Assembly (NCBI GenBank): GCA_008508345.1
Contig: QNGE01001034.1
Location: forward strand, 67,246 to 131,245
Source of the DNA: Paragonimus westermani
Lineage: Eukaryota; Platyhelminthes; Trematoda; Plagiorchiida; Troglotrematidae
Length of the DNA stretch: 64,000 bases
Direction: 5' to 3'
The position numbers and the translations under genes were made by a program. Of this stretch, positions 36,970-49,051 are shown piece by piece. The notes under the pieces are model-generated. The model saw only the letters and a program-made list of their open reading frames with translations, was not told the DNA's origin and searched no databases. The stretch's first letter is position 1. Every line of letters starts with the position of its first letter.

Positions 36970-39960
36970 GTAGAAGGAGATAACAGAAACAAGCCTGAGC
37001 CAAAGGCCCAGTAAGTCATGCACACGACTTACACAACCGAAAACCAAAATGACGTCGACAACACACTGCGTTACAGTATGACTTTTTATTGTGAACTAAC
37101 GAGGCATGTGATTGACGTTCCAAAATCTGTTAATCAAAAACTGATTACCACTAGTTTGAAATATTCAAAGACTGAATTTATTGCACATAGTGAGCATTTT
37201 AGTTCCGCGGTAGACCCCAGGTGTTTTGTGTAGAAAATATACCGCTACCAGAAATGTTTGGTTCTGTAAGTAATTATATTTTAACACACTCGATACACAT
37301 TTAAATCCCAGCTGAGTGCTTACAACTCCTGTTCTTACTCGGCAATAAGAATGTATGATTTTACTCTACGCTTAAAAGCCTTCAACATTAAGCGGCGCAA
37401 TTTTAGAAGGTCCCTTCCAATCTGTTTCAGTTAATCATTTTACGATCAAACTGAATAATGTATGCTCCGGTTTGGCTAATCTGGTGTTGTGGAAACGTTA
37501 TACCGGCTGCATTTTCTTGGCTGCGAGAATCATGAAGCAACTTGAAGAGTGACTCTTGTGGACAAATCTGTCCGATTGAACGACGCTTGAGTGACTCTCT
37601 TAAGGGTACAGCAAGCCAACAAAGACAGGACAAGACAGGAAATGAAGTTCGAATTTCTTTCCTGTAACACACGAAAGGTTACCAGTTGGTGTGCCATTTT
37701 ATAAAGCATTAGGAATATGTTCCAACGATAGACTAAAGATCTAGGTTGCATTGTTGCACAAAACGTTATTTGTCACCAGTCTCTCCCGCTCAGTAAAAGT
37801 ATGGTAGGTTGACGTTTGAGAAACTGTCGATTTTCTGAGTGCCCAGGAAAGAAGTCTGAATCAAGGTTCCGCTCACGGATGACGACAGAAGCACCATGTC
37901 TGGGAAAGTAAACGGTGCTGATCATAGATAAGCAAATGATGTGGCAAAGCTCGTCTCGTTCTCATAAACCACTCAGTCTTCTTTAGATCCCAGTCGAAAG
38001 ACGAACTGTTTTTCCATGCCAGATATATTACCAGTTGGTTCCTCCACAACTGCGAAAACACTTTCATTGGTAACATAGTGAGAACGTTTGAACCTAAGGC
38101 TGAAGAGCATGTGTATCCTTAGACTGAAATTTGATGGGGTGATGTTCGACGCTCAGCTCGCGCAGACCACACATGTAAGTACTTGTTCCTTTTCAGACCA
38201 GCTGTTCACGGCCAGGTGGCTTCTGCTAGCCCTCGCTGATCTAACGCAAAACAGAACTGCCTCAAGTCGACTAGCTCTCCCCTCAATTACGTACGGTCAC
38301 TTTCGCGGAATCCGTCGACTAGATAACTTCGTTTAAACTTCGCTCATTCCCAAATCAATCGATTTTCACATTAATCCATCGTATCTGTTAATGTTCCACC
38401 TGGCCGGACACCATACTCAAAATGCGCCTCGTATGAAGACGCCCTGAAAGTGGTAGCATTCGCGTTAGAAATTCGCTTAAACTCGCGTGCACTGCTTTGC
38501 CTGTCCGTCAAAACGCTGTCATCTTGTAATGTTTCTTCAATCAGGAAGGATAGTATAAACAGTAAATTTTGACGAAGCAAATGCCTCTAAACACCAATAA
38601 ATATAGGGTGAAGAATATGCTAACTCGCTCTTTCTAAATGATCAGATTTTGGTCCATACATCAACCAAACCACCACTGGTTTACATTTTGGGAATGTCCA
38701 TGCAATTGGTGAACTGCTCATCCTTGAGCATCTGCACGCTTAGTTTTCAATCTAACATCCCTTGGTAAAAAATGCCGACTTTTCAATTTTCCTCTCACAT
38801 TTCAACCGATTGCCAAATCTTCATGTCTGACAGTCAGCACACTGAGATCAAACGAATTGAGCTGAGTCGAGTGAACTGGTTACCAGGTGAATCAACAGTA
38901 TTCAATGGAGGATGGAAGACTGACCCGCACGGCGAAGTAAACGGCAACACCAAGAACAATTCATTCATTCACCCCATGTAAGTGGTTATTCATTCCGTGT
39001 ACGTGGACTTGGCCAGTGCAAGACCTTTTTACGTCATTTCCAAGTCTGCTTTCGTTCATACCTCTTGTTTAACAGTGTCTTACAATGACTGTGAAACACA
39101 ACTGCTCAACAGAGGATGGACAAGACTTATCGGACAAGAAACGCTGCCTCCTTCACTCACTTTTATCGATTACAAGACACAAAGCCGGCATAAATTAGTC
39201 GTTTGCTGTTCCGTTGGCTATTTGGCGCCCACAAATTTTGAATTATTATGAAGCTGTAGTGACCAGCCATAGGCAAACTGTTCCATACATCCAAAAGCCA
39301 CTAATCGCTGATCCTTGTTTATCATATATTTAGTTCTCACTATCATCCAGGATCGGAGTGGAACTGAACGTTCATCACATCACTTCGGAAATGCCGTTTT
39401 TGTTTGCTTGTTAGTCACGATTTTAGGAGAGAAGAGAGTGCGAATTGAATTCACAGTGGCTATCCTAATCCAATAGCACACTGTAAAGATATTGTCTCAG
39501 AATGCCTATTTACACACATGTGTTCTTAAAAAACAGATGTTCGCTTCAGCTGTAGGCAATAGAATTCTGAATATTGGCAGACGTTTGTTTACCGTCAATA
39601 TTGTGATTGATATAAGCTGAACATTACTCCCGACTAAACTCAGCTATCGCATTTTCCATAGACTTTCTAGGGAGCTCCTTAAGAGTAGGAGAACTAGACT
39701 CAAGATGCGCTGTTGTTAGGGTTGATTAATAGAAAACATCCTCACCAAGGCTGAAAGTTGGATCCTGGTTACGCCCTCATGCACCCTCCAGTTGAGCACT
39801 ACCGAAGTATCCTACTCAGACGCTCAGCCACATTAGAATACATGGTGCTTCCAAACTATTCATGCCGACGGGTCTGAGGGGACCACTGCGTTTGAAACAG
39901 ATATCTGGCAGTGCGTTCAGTTGGCCGTTCGCTGTTAGTCGGATGTATCGTCTGACATTA
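36970..39960. other. No recognised gene
   Basis: Two consecutive plus-strand frames (38772-38981 and 38982-39251) meet at CATGTAAGTGG, whose GTAAGT would serve as a 5' splice site at 38978. Neither protein is recognised. The remaining frames are short. Confidence 0.4.
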
Positions 39961-39964
39961 TAAA

Positions 39965-40430
39965 CGTAGGTGAACTTGTAGAAAACAACTGGCTCAAACC
40001 CACCAGGCAGTTTATCCCCGATATGATGTGCTGTCGCGTGCTTGTGTTTATTCTTTCCAGAATTGGCAAATGCAACGGAGGTTGTTCGAATTAATTCATA
40101 TTGACAGTGACGCTGGGGTCGTATGAAAGATGAGAATGTCATCGTACTTGTCAAGTTCACATTCGTCTGGATAGTCAACTGTGATCTGTCTCCAGTCCTA
40201 GTAAGGACCAGCATTCCATTTTTACTGCTTTGTGAATCATAAACCCTTGGGAAACCGTCCTCCCATCCCACCCGACACATCCTTTGATCCGGATACGTCA
40301 ACGCCAACGCAGCTGGAAAGTAACCCACCCTTGGCCATCTTATCACAAACATCTAATTCGTAGGCGCAGGTGCGATGATCGAAAGGGTATGTACGGTTGC
40401 GACAGGACACCTGGGGAGCGTCGGTTAGGG
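39965..40430 (-). pseudogene. CUB-like domain remnant or frame-shifted exons
   Basis: Three blocks on the minus strand fit successive parts of a CUB domain, an extracellular beta-sandwich used for protein or carbohydrate binding: TYPFDHRTCAYELDV (about 40402-40358), WRQITVDYPDECELDKYDDI (about 40195-40135) and, in another frame, RTTSVAFANSGKN then LPGGFEPVVFYKF (about 40090-39975). The second block has the Cys-x-x-D-x-x-D pattern and the third the GF-x-x-x-F ending of CUB. They need a frame change, and about 165 bp of extra sequence separates the first two, which could be a small intron. A branch-point-like CTAAC and a cag acceptor precede the first block. One long frame (39816-40352, 178 codons) covers the third block only. 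Confidence 0.4.
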
Positions 40431-40434
40431 TTCG

Positions 40435-43400
40435 GTGATGCAACACACACCACCGGGGCTTGGGGGTTGTGGATGAAATCACGTAAGATGCTGAGGATCA
40501 TTACATGCCTCAATGTGAACAAAAGATAGCCCAACCCCCCAGTCGCGTAACTGACAGGTGGCTATCATGTGTTTGGTTCGGATGAACACAGAAGAAAGCA
40601 AAACGTTGACACTGGCCCATTAGGACCATTATTTCCCCTCCCATTGGAAGTTCTTTCATCGGTGTTCAGGTTATTTGACCACTTTCAGTAGTCTCTTCGG
40701 AATGACCTTACCCACAGAATGAAATCGAACTATACGGCTTCAAAATAGACTCGTTTCCCATTGTATTTATAACCTGTAAATGGGTCTAAGGAACCAGAAT
40801 GAAATGAACACTGGGAATGTTTTTTTACTTCCCGACGTTTACTGATTTCGATTTACCACCTGGACATCTTATTGACTCGTGGCGTATGAAATGCTGCTTT
40901 TATTCATCTTGACGATATGCACTGGGCTGATGTTCGATTGAGTAAAATCAGTGCTCATGTCGTGAGGGTCATTCAGCCGTCTTCATGAACGGTCATGTTC
41001 ACCCAGTGTAACGAGGGTAATGATAGCGAAGGACGCGATGGAAAGTACGTATCGGAAGATCAGTGAGTGTAGTTTTAGGTTACGGCTCTTGCGAGGTAAT
41101 CACAGTTAGAAACTGTATAAACACCAATGCAGCAGGTATCATACATCCCGGACACAATAAGAAAAACTTTCGGAGTACCTTCCTTTGTGACAGCACAATA
41201 TCTTGTGTTTACAAACATACCGAGTCAATCAAGTGTCCCGATACACAATGATATCGGTGCAGAGTTAGGATACCATTCAATTGTAGGAAGAAGGCAACCT
41301 ATGAAACGTAACCTATTTGCTGCCAGTTCCCTGAAAGGTTGGATTCAGGCACTGGACTTGAACTATCTATGCACCGGAAGATATAGCCAGCTAGATCCAT
41401 AAACGTGATTCATTGGGGGAAATAGCCATTGCTTTTAGTTACTGATTGACTGACCCACTTGTGTGTGGATGGAGGAAGTGAGTAACATTTCAGAAGTAAC
41501 AATTCATTTGTGAATTAATTTGCTTTACACCACTGACTCACCAGATACTGTACAATAAAACAACTTGTTAAAATCCTATGAGACCTGGAATTTGCACCAG
41601 TGTAACTAGCATGTGTTCATGAGTCTACAAGGTTATCTGATGTGAAATTGATTGTTGTAAGTCAGCAAGAGGTTGGCTACTCAAATAAAAAATCAGTATG
41701 CTATTCAGCAGAGATCATCTCCATTGAAGTGAGTGTTCTCAAGTGATAGAGTGGTTACGCTTAATAGCTCATTAGTTTTTGACGATCAACTGTGTGTTTT
41801 CTTAACTGATTCCAAATTGACCTTAGTTGATATGTGATAGTTTCCTACCCGGAGTTAGCCGCAGTTAATAGCATGCATTCTTTTCAGCTTCCATTTACCC
41901 AATTACATCAGCGTAATATTCGATATGGGTAGGACTCATTGGCCCTCAATGCGAAAATCAGTGTTTCCTCTGAAAAAACTAGGAGTTGTGAAGGCTTTCG
42001 TTCACAGTGTTCGAATGGTATCATTATCACTAAGTCAAATTCGATCATTAGATAGACCTGGTAATATTGGGTATTTTTCAAGTTAACTCAATGCTGCCAA
42101 GCTATTCACTCGTGTCATACAAAACCCGTCGTGGCTCCGAATGGGATATGGGTTAGTTTTTGGTCAGGGTTCCTGCAAGATGTCTGAGCACAAATTTGTG
42201 TTGAGTTTTGAATTAATGATTCTTGATGCCTCTGTAAAAAATAATCCACGATAGAAACCAAAGATATTTCTAATGAGCAGGTGTTCCTTGTACAGAGATA
42301 GCACCGGTTCGTGCAGTAGGTGTACTTTAATGTTAATCAACTTAGCCAGATCAGCATGTGCTTTTGACAACCTCTCCAAAATAACGCGTTAGAATAACGT
42401 TCACAATTGTAGAATGGACGAATGTGGCTGTCACTTCAGATGTGCTATTCCGACCCTGTCTAATGTGTAAATAAATGCGCAGTGGGCAACGTGGCTGTCT
42501 GATGAGAATATGAACAGGAATTCGCATCTTGGTAATGACAGGCAAATGAATCACTGACTAGCTCTATGGACATTGAACCTTTGGTCTAGTGAATCTTTTA
42601 AAAAGGAACTGGCTTGAAACTTCATCCAGTTACCAAAAAGCAATTGTTTTGAATGATGTATGACGTTTGTTGCTATTCAACATATTGTGCAATCCAAGCA
42701 AAAGGAACTGAACATATTGACAAACCGACCACGTTATGTCTGCACATACTGAGTCTAACTGTTAATCAGCCCCTCTGAAAGGTGTCATTTGAACCGTACA
42801 TTCATGCCCGTCGATTCAAAAGGTGCGACCGTGATAGAATAAAACAACAACAAATAAAAATACTCTTTCAAAAGCAAAATAATTCGAAAGCTAAAACCAG
42901 TTAATGCATAAGATTTTTTAAAATGCGTTAAAAATTACTTGTACACTACAACTACGAGGAATATGCCTCCCATGCAGCTGATAAGTTTTTGGGAAGAAAA
43001 CTCACGAAGTAATTAGAGCATACAGAGGTTGAGATGACCCATCCGATATTTGATGTGGGCATGCGTCACGGACCGGAAAGTGTTGTTGAACTCCAGTGTT
43101 TCCTAGTGTGTTAGAACCCAGAACGATCATGTGAGAATCAATTCCGGATTGTTAACTAATAGTATATCGATCTTAAACGGTTACTGTTGGCATTTAAACG
43201 ACAAGAACTGGTGAAACTCAGATGAGAAGGTGACGCTGTAATTAAAGAACCAGTTGCGTAAACGAAGTAGACACGTAGTCTTCAGCCGGAAAACCTGTAG
43301 ACGCAGGTGGAGATCAGTTACTTTTGGGGTTTAAGGATGATGTGCCACCAAAAAGGGAGAAAATTGCATTTGATTGATGAATACTCCTCAGCAAGCCTAA

Positions 43401-45190
43401 GGCAGTCTGGAGTAAGGTTGCTCATTTGAAGAAGTGCGGAAGGGACGTTTCTATCCAGTGTGCAACAGTAGTTGCTGAAACCCAAAAACTGTGCAAGGTA
43501 GCGCAACACTGTTTACCAGACAAACAGGAACCAGGTAGACCAACGAAGCAAGCAACTTTAAGACTGATAACTTCGACAAGTAAGGTAAACCGTATCCTTG
43601 ATCTGCATCGACGCTTTCACGTTAAACTGAAGGTACTTTTCCAGAATGTTCCAATGTTATCCCTCAGTTTATTGGACAAAGCTTCGGCGTTTCCACATTG
43701 AGTCAGTTTTCCCCATTTTTCCTATTTGTATAACCAAAAGCTATTGTGGTTAGCCGGGAAACCGTTGGCGATAGACGTTTTGTGAGCGTGACCGACAAAT
43801 CTTCATTTGATCAACTTTCATTTACAAATAATAATTCGAATTCAATGTCGTCTGTCTTGGTTTTTCCACACCGGTTGCGTGCGTCTCTCTCGACACTTTT
43901 CTTGTCATTGGCTGATAACTAAACATGCCGTAGGCAAGATAGCCCCTTTCTTCCTTGCGCTGCTATTACTGATGCTTGGGAAATTATGAATTAATCCACA
44001 ACTAGTCTTCAGTGGCTATCCAAACATTACTCGAGTGGTTGGTGCCCACAAGGATATGTGAATGTGTTGTATTTTCTCATTTGATAATCAAACTGAGTTG
44101 TTTTGGCATCAAGCCTTCAGCAATAGGATATTATTTCTTTTGTCACACACGCAGCTTTTAAGATGAAATGGAAAGGGATATTCAGCTCTATTGTCTATGC
44201 AAACTACAACATGCCAAAAAGCTGATTAAGAGAGTTTGTGAACGTTTCACAACTGGCAGCTAGCTCCGTTTTCGGTAAATCTCCAAAGACTTTAGTCGAC
44301 ACCAGCTGTCTCAGTTTCAAGCCAGTACCCGTAGCGAGATTGTGCAAGGAGTGTATTCGATATGATCTAAATGTTGATTGTTATAACTGATGAACAGTGA
44401 ATTTGTCCGACTCTCCCCCTAAGAGTCAGTGAGTGTACACTTTGAGATAAGTAGACCCGTATTATTGTTGAAAATATGATCAGTGTGCGTTTAATATAGT
44501 GAAAGAGTGTACGTACTGGACATTGAACTGGCTTTTCCTTAGCAATGAGCCTTTCCTAAGTCACGATTTTTTATATCTAAGATTTATACTGGGTACATTG
44601 CAATCTAACCTCGGAACTGGAGCAAACTCAGGCCGCAGCTACAAGATATTTTTGAGTAAGGCAACGATCTTAATGAGAAAATCATTAAATTACACAGCAT
44701 CCAATTTACTTTTGCTGTCCAGACAGTTGCACAGGTGCCAGAAATGCATGCAATGTACAAGTTATACCTTGTACAAAATACAGAGAGTATACGTCAATAT
44801 ACACGGATCAATTAGAGAAAAATGCAACTTTATCTGCTGGAATAAAAAGTTGTGAATCGTCTTACTGAACACTATTCAGTTAGCTGCTTGCAAAATATGA
44901 ACGAAGTTGCTTGCTAATCTCACACAATGAACCATTACCAATCAAGTAGGTTTCAAACTAACATATAACTAGACTAATACACATCTCTCAGTGTGATGAA
45001 TGAAATGTCAACAGATAAACGAATTTACAGTGACAAATCGTCATTTAACTAACAGCATTAGCCATTTTGTATTGTCTCAAAATGTGCACGTGAACGGAAT
45101 TGAGGAAACAAATTAGTACCTAGAAAGTGTGATAGCATAAGTAGCCTGTGCTTAATGGTCAAAATTCGCGGGAGGCACAAGATCGATTTC
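40435..45190. other. No recognised gene
   Basis: There are frames up to 118 codons (44499-44855, +) and 91 codons (43426-43701, + and 41127-41402, +). None is recognised. Confidence 0.45.
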
Positions 45191-45193
45191 GTG

Positions 45194-45231
45194 ATTGGTG
45201 CCACTGTTCAGGTCTACTCATCGGGCACAAT
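45194..45231 (-). ncRNA. Hammerhead-like motif with long stem I, stem III lost
   Basis: On the minus strand ATTGTGC and GCACCAAT pair with a single bulge. Between them are CCGATGA (one change from CTGATGA), a short GTAGACCT and GAA. Stem III is not formed. It resembles the 47.5-kb motif in GTGCC(T/C)GATGAGTAG. Confidence 0.3.
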
Positions 45232-46510
45232 GGTAGGACGTGTGGTCGAAGTTTAACGGGTACGCATATCTGTTAGGTGATAACAAGCACAAAACCGATC
45301 ATGTGATTCCGGTGAATTTTTATCACTAACCACTCACTGCTTACGCTACCATACTTTATAAAACTTATAGTGCCATCTAACAGCTTAAGGCAGACGGAGT
45401 TTCTGTTGTGATCTACAGACTCTACTGAGTCTAAGACAAACGGTACAATTGACTAGTAAATGAGATATTATCTACACCACAATATCCACCTCATATTTTG
45501 GGTGCGTTCTTATGGTAACTAAAATTTTCGCCCAAAAACACTCATAGGAAATTTAGTCTCCATGTAATTTAAAAGAGTTGTGCGCAATCCGGTGGATAGT
45601 TGTAACAGGATAGTATTCTTAAATAGACTTGGTTTGATGTTTTAATAGACTTTCAATCGGTCTATCAGAAACTGAAGTTACCAAAAAAATGGCGTTAACA
45701 AAGGTTTCCAGTGTTATTCAGGTTCTGCTGTGGAAGCCAATCAGTTGAAGCTGTCTCTTGATATGCCAAAACATCCCAAAAATTGTTCTACACCGAGTGA
45801 ATATGGTCTGACTGAGCCGTTTTGATAATAGTTTGCGAATAGTTATTTTGTAAACGCTTAAATCACTTTGTCATGTCAGTTAATCAGAACCAATTAAAAT
45901 GAGCAGACTGTTCATAATTGGCCTCACTGTTTTTATGAATCTTCTGGTTCGTTCCGCAATGGAGTTGAGTTCAACACTACAAATCACGATTCAACATTAA
46001 TCCGTCACTGCTTCCACTTTTAAAATTCTATACATACCGGTGGAACATTTGTGATATATCGCAACAGTTCTCACTGAAGAAAGTGGACCCTGTCAAGGAT
46101 AGGTTGGTTGTGCCTTGTGATTGATCATGTTATTTAGGGAGAGATATGCAGCAAAAGATTGACACCATGCTGAAGAAATGAGTATATTCCAAGGAAACAT
46201 CTTGTTGTGTTTTGGTGGTGATGCGGTTAAATATGTTATCATACGGAGTTGTGTTAATTTTTTATGGTATTTTAAGTTCTCTGATCAGCACAGAATGATT
46301 TGGCGAATGTCTTAGTGTTGCTAGACTTTCGGGTAATTCAACATCTACTGGCTCAACCCTTGATGACACATTTGCGATTTGCTACACTGATACATCAGAA
46401 GCTCGTAACAAGTTCACAACGTCGGTTCCGTAATTGCATTTGGAACATGCGAACTACCCAGTTTCACCAGACGAAAAACAACAAGGTATAAATGTGACTG
46501 ACAAGCTCGA

Positions 46511-46540
46511 TATGTCTTGTTCGAGTAGAGACAAGACATA
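46511..46540 (+). repeat. Perfect 10-bp inverted repeat
   Basis: The arms TATGTCTTGT and ACAAGACATA surround the loop TCGAGTAGAG. It is too short for a typical microRNA precursor and its role is unknown. Confidence 0.6.
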
Positions 46541-47519
46541 AAAACACTGCTTGAATGATTTCTGCCAGAGCGGATTTTGTTGCGCCTTCGTGCTTGTTTA
46601 CCGCAAAGAGTTAATACATAGGGAATATAAAACTATTGTGCAAATGGTTATTATCGCGCCAACTTCAGTGTGACAGCCAAGTCTTTTTTAACCCGCAAAA
46701 TGGGACTGGAATTCTGTGCACTCCGTAATGGCGTTTTCATTGTGTTGGGAACAGAACACGAAGAATCTACCATAGGTTAATTACATACTGTGTTACCAAA
46801 TATTGCGTCCTGGTTACTCGTGTTTTCATATCGTTAGACTGTTACTCAACCGCTTATTTGATCCACATGCACAGGCGATCGACAGACTTGGTTCTTACCG
46901 AGTGCTCAACTCTAAGTATGTAGGATATTGTGTAGTAATGATAGTTTGCAGAGATTACGTTCTGATTCGTGAGCTCAGATATCTTTTGTTTAAGCAGGTT
47001 CGTGACAAACTATGAGGGACAGTATTCCGTAATCTGACACTTATGATTGTTTGTTTGCTCTGGTTAACAATCTTGCTTGGCTGAAACCTAGATGTGAAGA
47101 GATGTGAGGAATTCCGTTCCAAGAAGGTTCGTGTGACGAAAATTTTGTTCTTGTATTCAAGCCTTCACATGAATGCTTCTTGAACCTGATTTTAACCACT
47201 TATGTATTATCGCAAAGGCCGTCTACATTTGAATGCATTCAGATAGAAGACCATTTCAAAACCATACTTGCGATCGGGTTTTAGTGTGGATAAAGTTCAC
47301 CTATAGTGCATACTCTTACTCCGAATAAATTTTGAAGTTCTGTCCACTTATTCTTGAATCGATCAGACTGATCCCTATGCTACTGACCCTAAAAGGGGAC
47401 CCAATGAACAATTGTTGCTGAAGAGCAGTTGCAAGAACAAGCATCGACTCCAATGCATATTTAAAGAGGACTGATTGGAAAATCTGTGTGATGGCGGTAG
47501 GTGAGGCAGACTATAACTG

Positions 47520-47570
47520 GTACTTAATTTATATTGCTAAATTTCGGCGGCTACTCATCAGGCACCTATG
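47520..47570 (-). ncRNA. Hammerhead-like motif, weak
   Basis: The minus strand has GGTGC, CTGATGA (47561-47555), GTAGCCGCC, GAA, then ATTTA...TAAAT as a possible stem III, and GTACC able to pair with GGTGC. The bases next to the cleavage site do not fit the rule (UAA lies between stem III and stem I). Confidence 0.35.
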
Positions 47571-48280
47571 CTCCGTTGTTGCATTGCCAAGCTGTTGTGA
47601 TTGAATGGTTTACATTTTTGATTACAATTGAAACGTTTTACAATATGATCATATCGAACAATTGAATATGGTCATTAATGGAACAATGATACCTTTTCTA
47701 GCTATGATGGTGAAAATAATTCAGAACAGGTAACGCATGTGATCACTAGTTTGCAAATTGCACAGAATGAATTTTCTGCATTTACAAACGTAAACGGCCA
47801 TTAGAACCAATGTCTATCAATTAGCTGAACGTTATTTTGAAAATAATACCAATAATCTTTCTCCTAGGCCCCTACCACTTCGATCCGGTTCGCGTGAGCG
47901 CGCATCACTTCCAACGCATGAGGTTAATTGACATCCACCTCGACAAAATTTTCAGTAGACCAATGAATTCGCTTCTTGCAACAGGTTGCTGGCAGGTCAC
48001 GAACCCAAACTCAACCGGACGGACACTTTGAACTCAAATCGGAAGCCGATACGCTCTAGGAGGTCAGAGGAGAATTCCTCTCCCCCCGTTTTACTCGCTT
48101 GCAATTGCGGATCTCTTAGAAAGAGGTTACCACTTTGGTAGGGTGAGCATTTAAGTCATGTGAACCAATCAGGTTCAGGAATGATGAATTACTCACCCGA
48201 AGTCAGGCTCGGACCTTTTGGAGTAAAAATTGCTTGCATATTCACACATGTTAGCCGGTTTCATTACGTAACTGAAGAAT

Positions 48281-49051
48281 ATGTTCAATCACAGTTCTTT
48301 ATTGCCTCAGGTGCATGTCAAAGAAGACACTCAGTTAATGGATCCAAAACTTTGGAGTCTTTCGTTCAACTTGGAATCTGGCCTTTTGCATTTCACAGAT
48401 TATGCCAGTAGTAGTTTTCAGCATAGAAATGAACTTACTTCAACACATGGATTTTCTTTCTTGCCATCAAAATTCGCTTCAGTCGTACGACCTAAATATG
48501 AAACTTCAGTTATCCCATCTAGCGGTGCTCACCAACGTTTTGTGAGTACAGAGTGCAGTACAATTCCTATAGGTAGAAAAATCGCACCATCAAGACGACC
48601 TAATAATGCATCACACAGTTGTAGAAAGAAAGTATCACATTTTAAACCATCTAAACATTTGTCACGTAACAACACTGAAGATAATTTACGTTCCCCGATT
48701 ACCGGAGTACGAATAGTGCCTTTGGAGGAATTTCTCAGCCCAGTGCATACCGTCTATTCCAGTCCATTATCCAGCGATATGGTGAAACCGGCGGATGAAC
48801 AAACAGCAAAGAAACGCACTCAACAAAAAGTTCCAAACAACCGCCACCCGAAGGAACATCAGCAGTGGGAGCAGCAACGACAACAGCAACAGACAAACCT
48901 AATTCGGGAACAATTGAGCAGAATCCCAAATCGTATTGGAGACTATGTTTGTCGTTTGTGTACCAAATGGTTCCCGGACGCTTTGGCATTGGCCGACCAC
49001 CGTTGTCCTAGGATGACTTGTCTCGCCTATCCGTGTGAGAAATGCGGCAAG
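48281..49051 (+). CDS. INSM1: INSM/Nerfin zinc-finger transcription factor, exon A
   Basis: INSM/Nerfin proteins are nuclear repressors that drive nerve and endocrine cell differentiation. This exon encodes up to 257 residues. A serine- and basic-rich region is followed by a glutamine-rich run (residues 193-204) and then finger 1, CRLCTKWFPDALALADHRC, a C2HC finger (C224, C227, H240, C242) whose ALALADHRC wording is the family signature. The first half of finger 2 follows (C252, C255). The exon ends at AAG with the donor GTTAGT (49052) in phase 0. The ATG at 48281 follows a stop at 48269, but a good acceptor (cagttctttattgcctcag, ending 48310) suggests the true exon may begin at 48311. No SNAG motif is encoded here, so an upstream first exon is likely. 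Finger 2 is completed only by exon B. Confidence 0.88.

Larger units (their letters stand above)
45235..48280. other. No recognised gene; perfect hairpin and possible upstream exon sequence
   Basis: TATGTCTTGT and ACAAGACATA form a perfect 10-bp stem with a 10-nt loop at 46511-46540. A splice acceptor-like stretch (aataatctttctcctag) ends at 47867 and is followed by an open frame (GPYHFDPVRVSAHHF) to 48031. This could be an upstream exon of the zinc-finger gene, but no homology supports it. Confidence 0.35.

Noticed and set aside
40355..40420. YPFD-x-x-x-C pattern resembling a Cys-loop receptor signature
   Set aside because: The first cysteine is two residues too close, and no membrane helices follow. 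The neighbouring blocks fit a CUB domain better.
42497..42530. CTGATGA followed by GAA on the plus strand
   Set aside because: The base after GAA is not A, stem I does not pair, and several CTGATGA strings are expected by chance in a window this long.
44205..44225. Search for a SNAG start (MPR-x-FLVK) upstream of exon A
   Set aside because: ATG-CCN starts I could find, such as 23184, 42805 and 44211, do not continue as SNAG, so the first exon is either outside the window or not recognised.
48035..48090. GC-rich near-palindrome (GAGGAGAATTCCTC) upstream of the INSM exon as a promoter element
   Set aside because: There is no TATA or initiator support, and the acceptor-like sequence at 48310 suggests that transcription starts further upstream.
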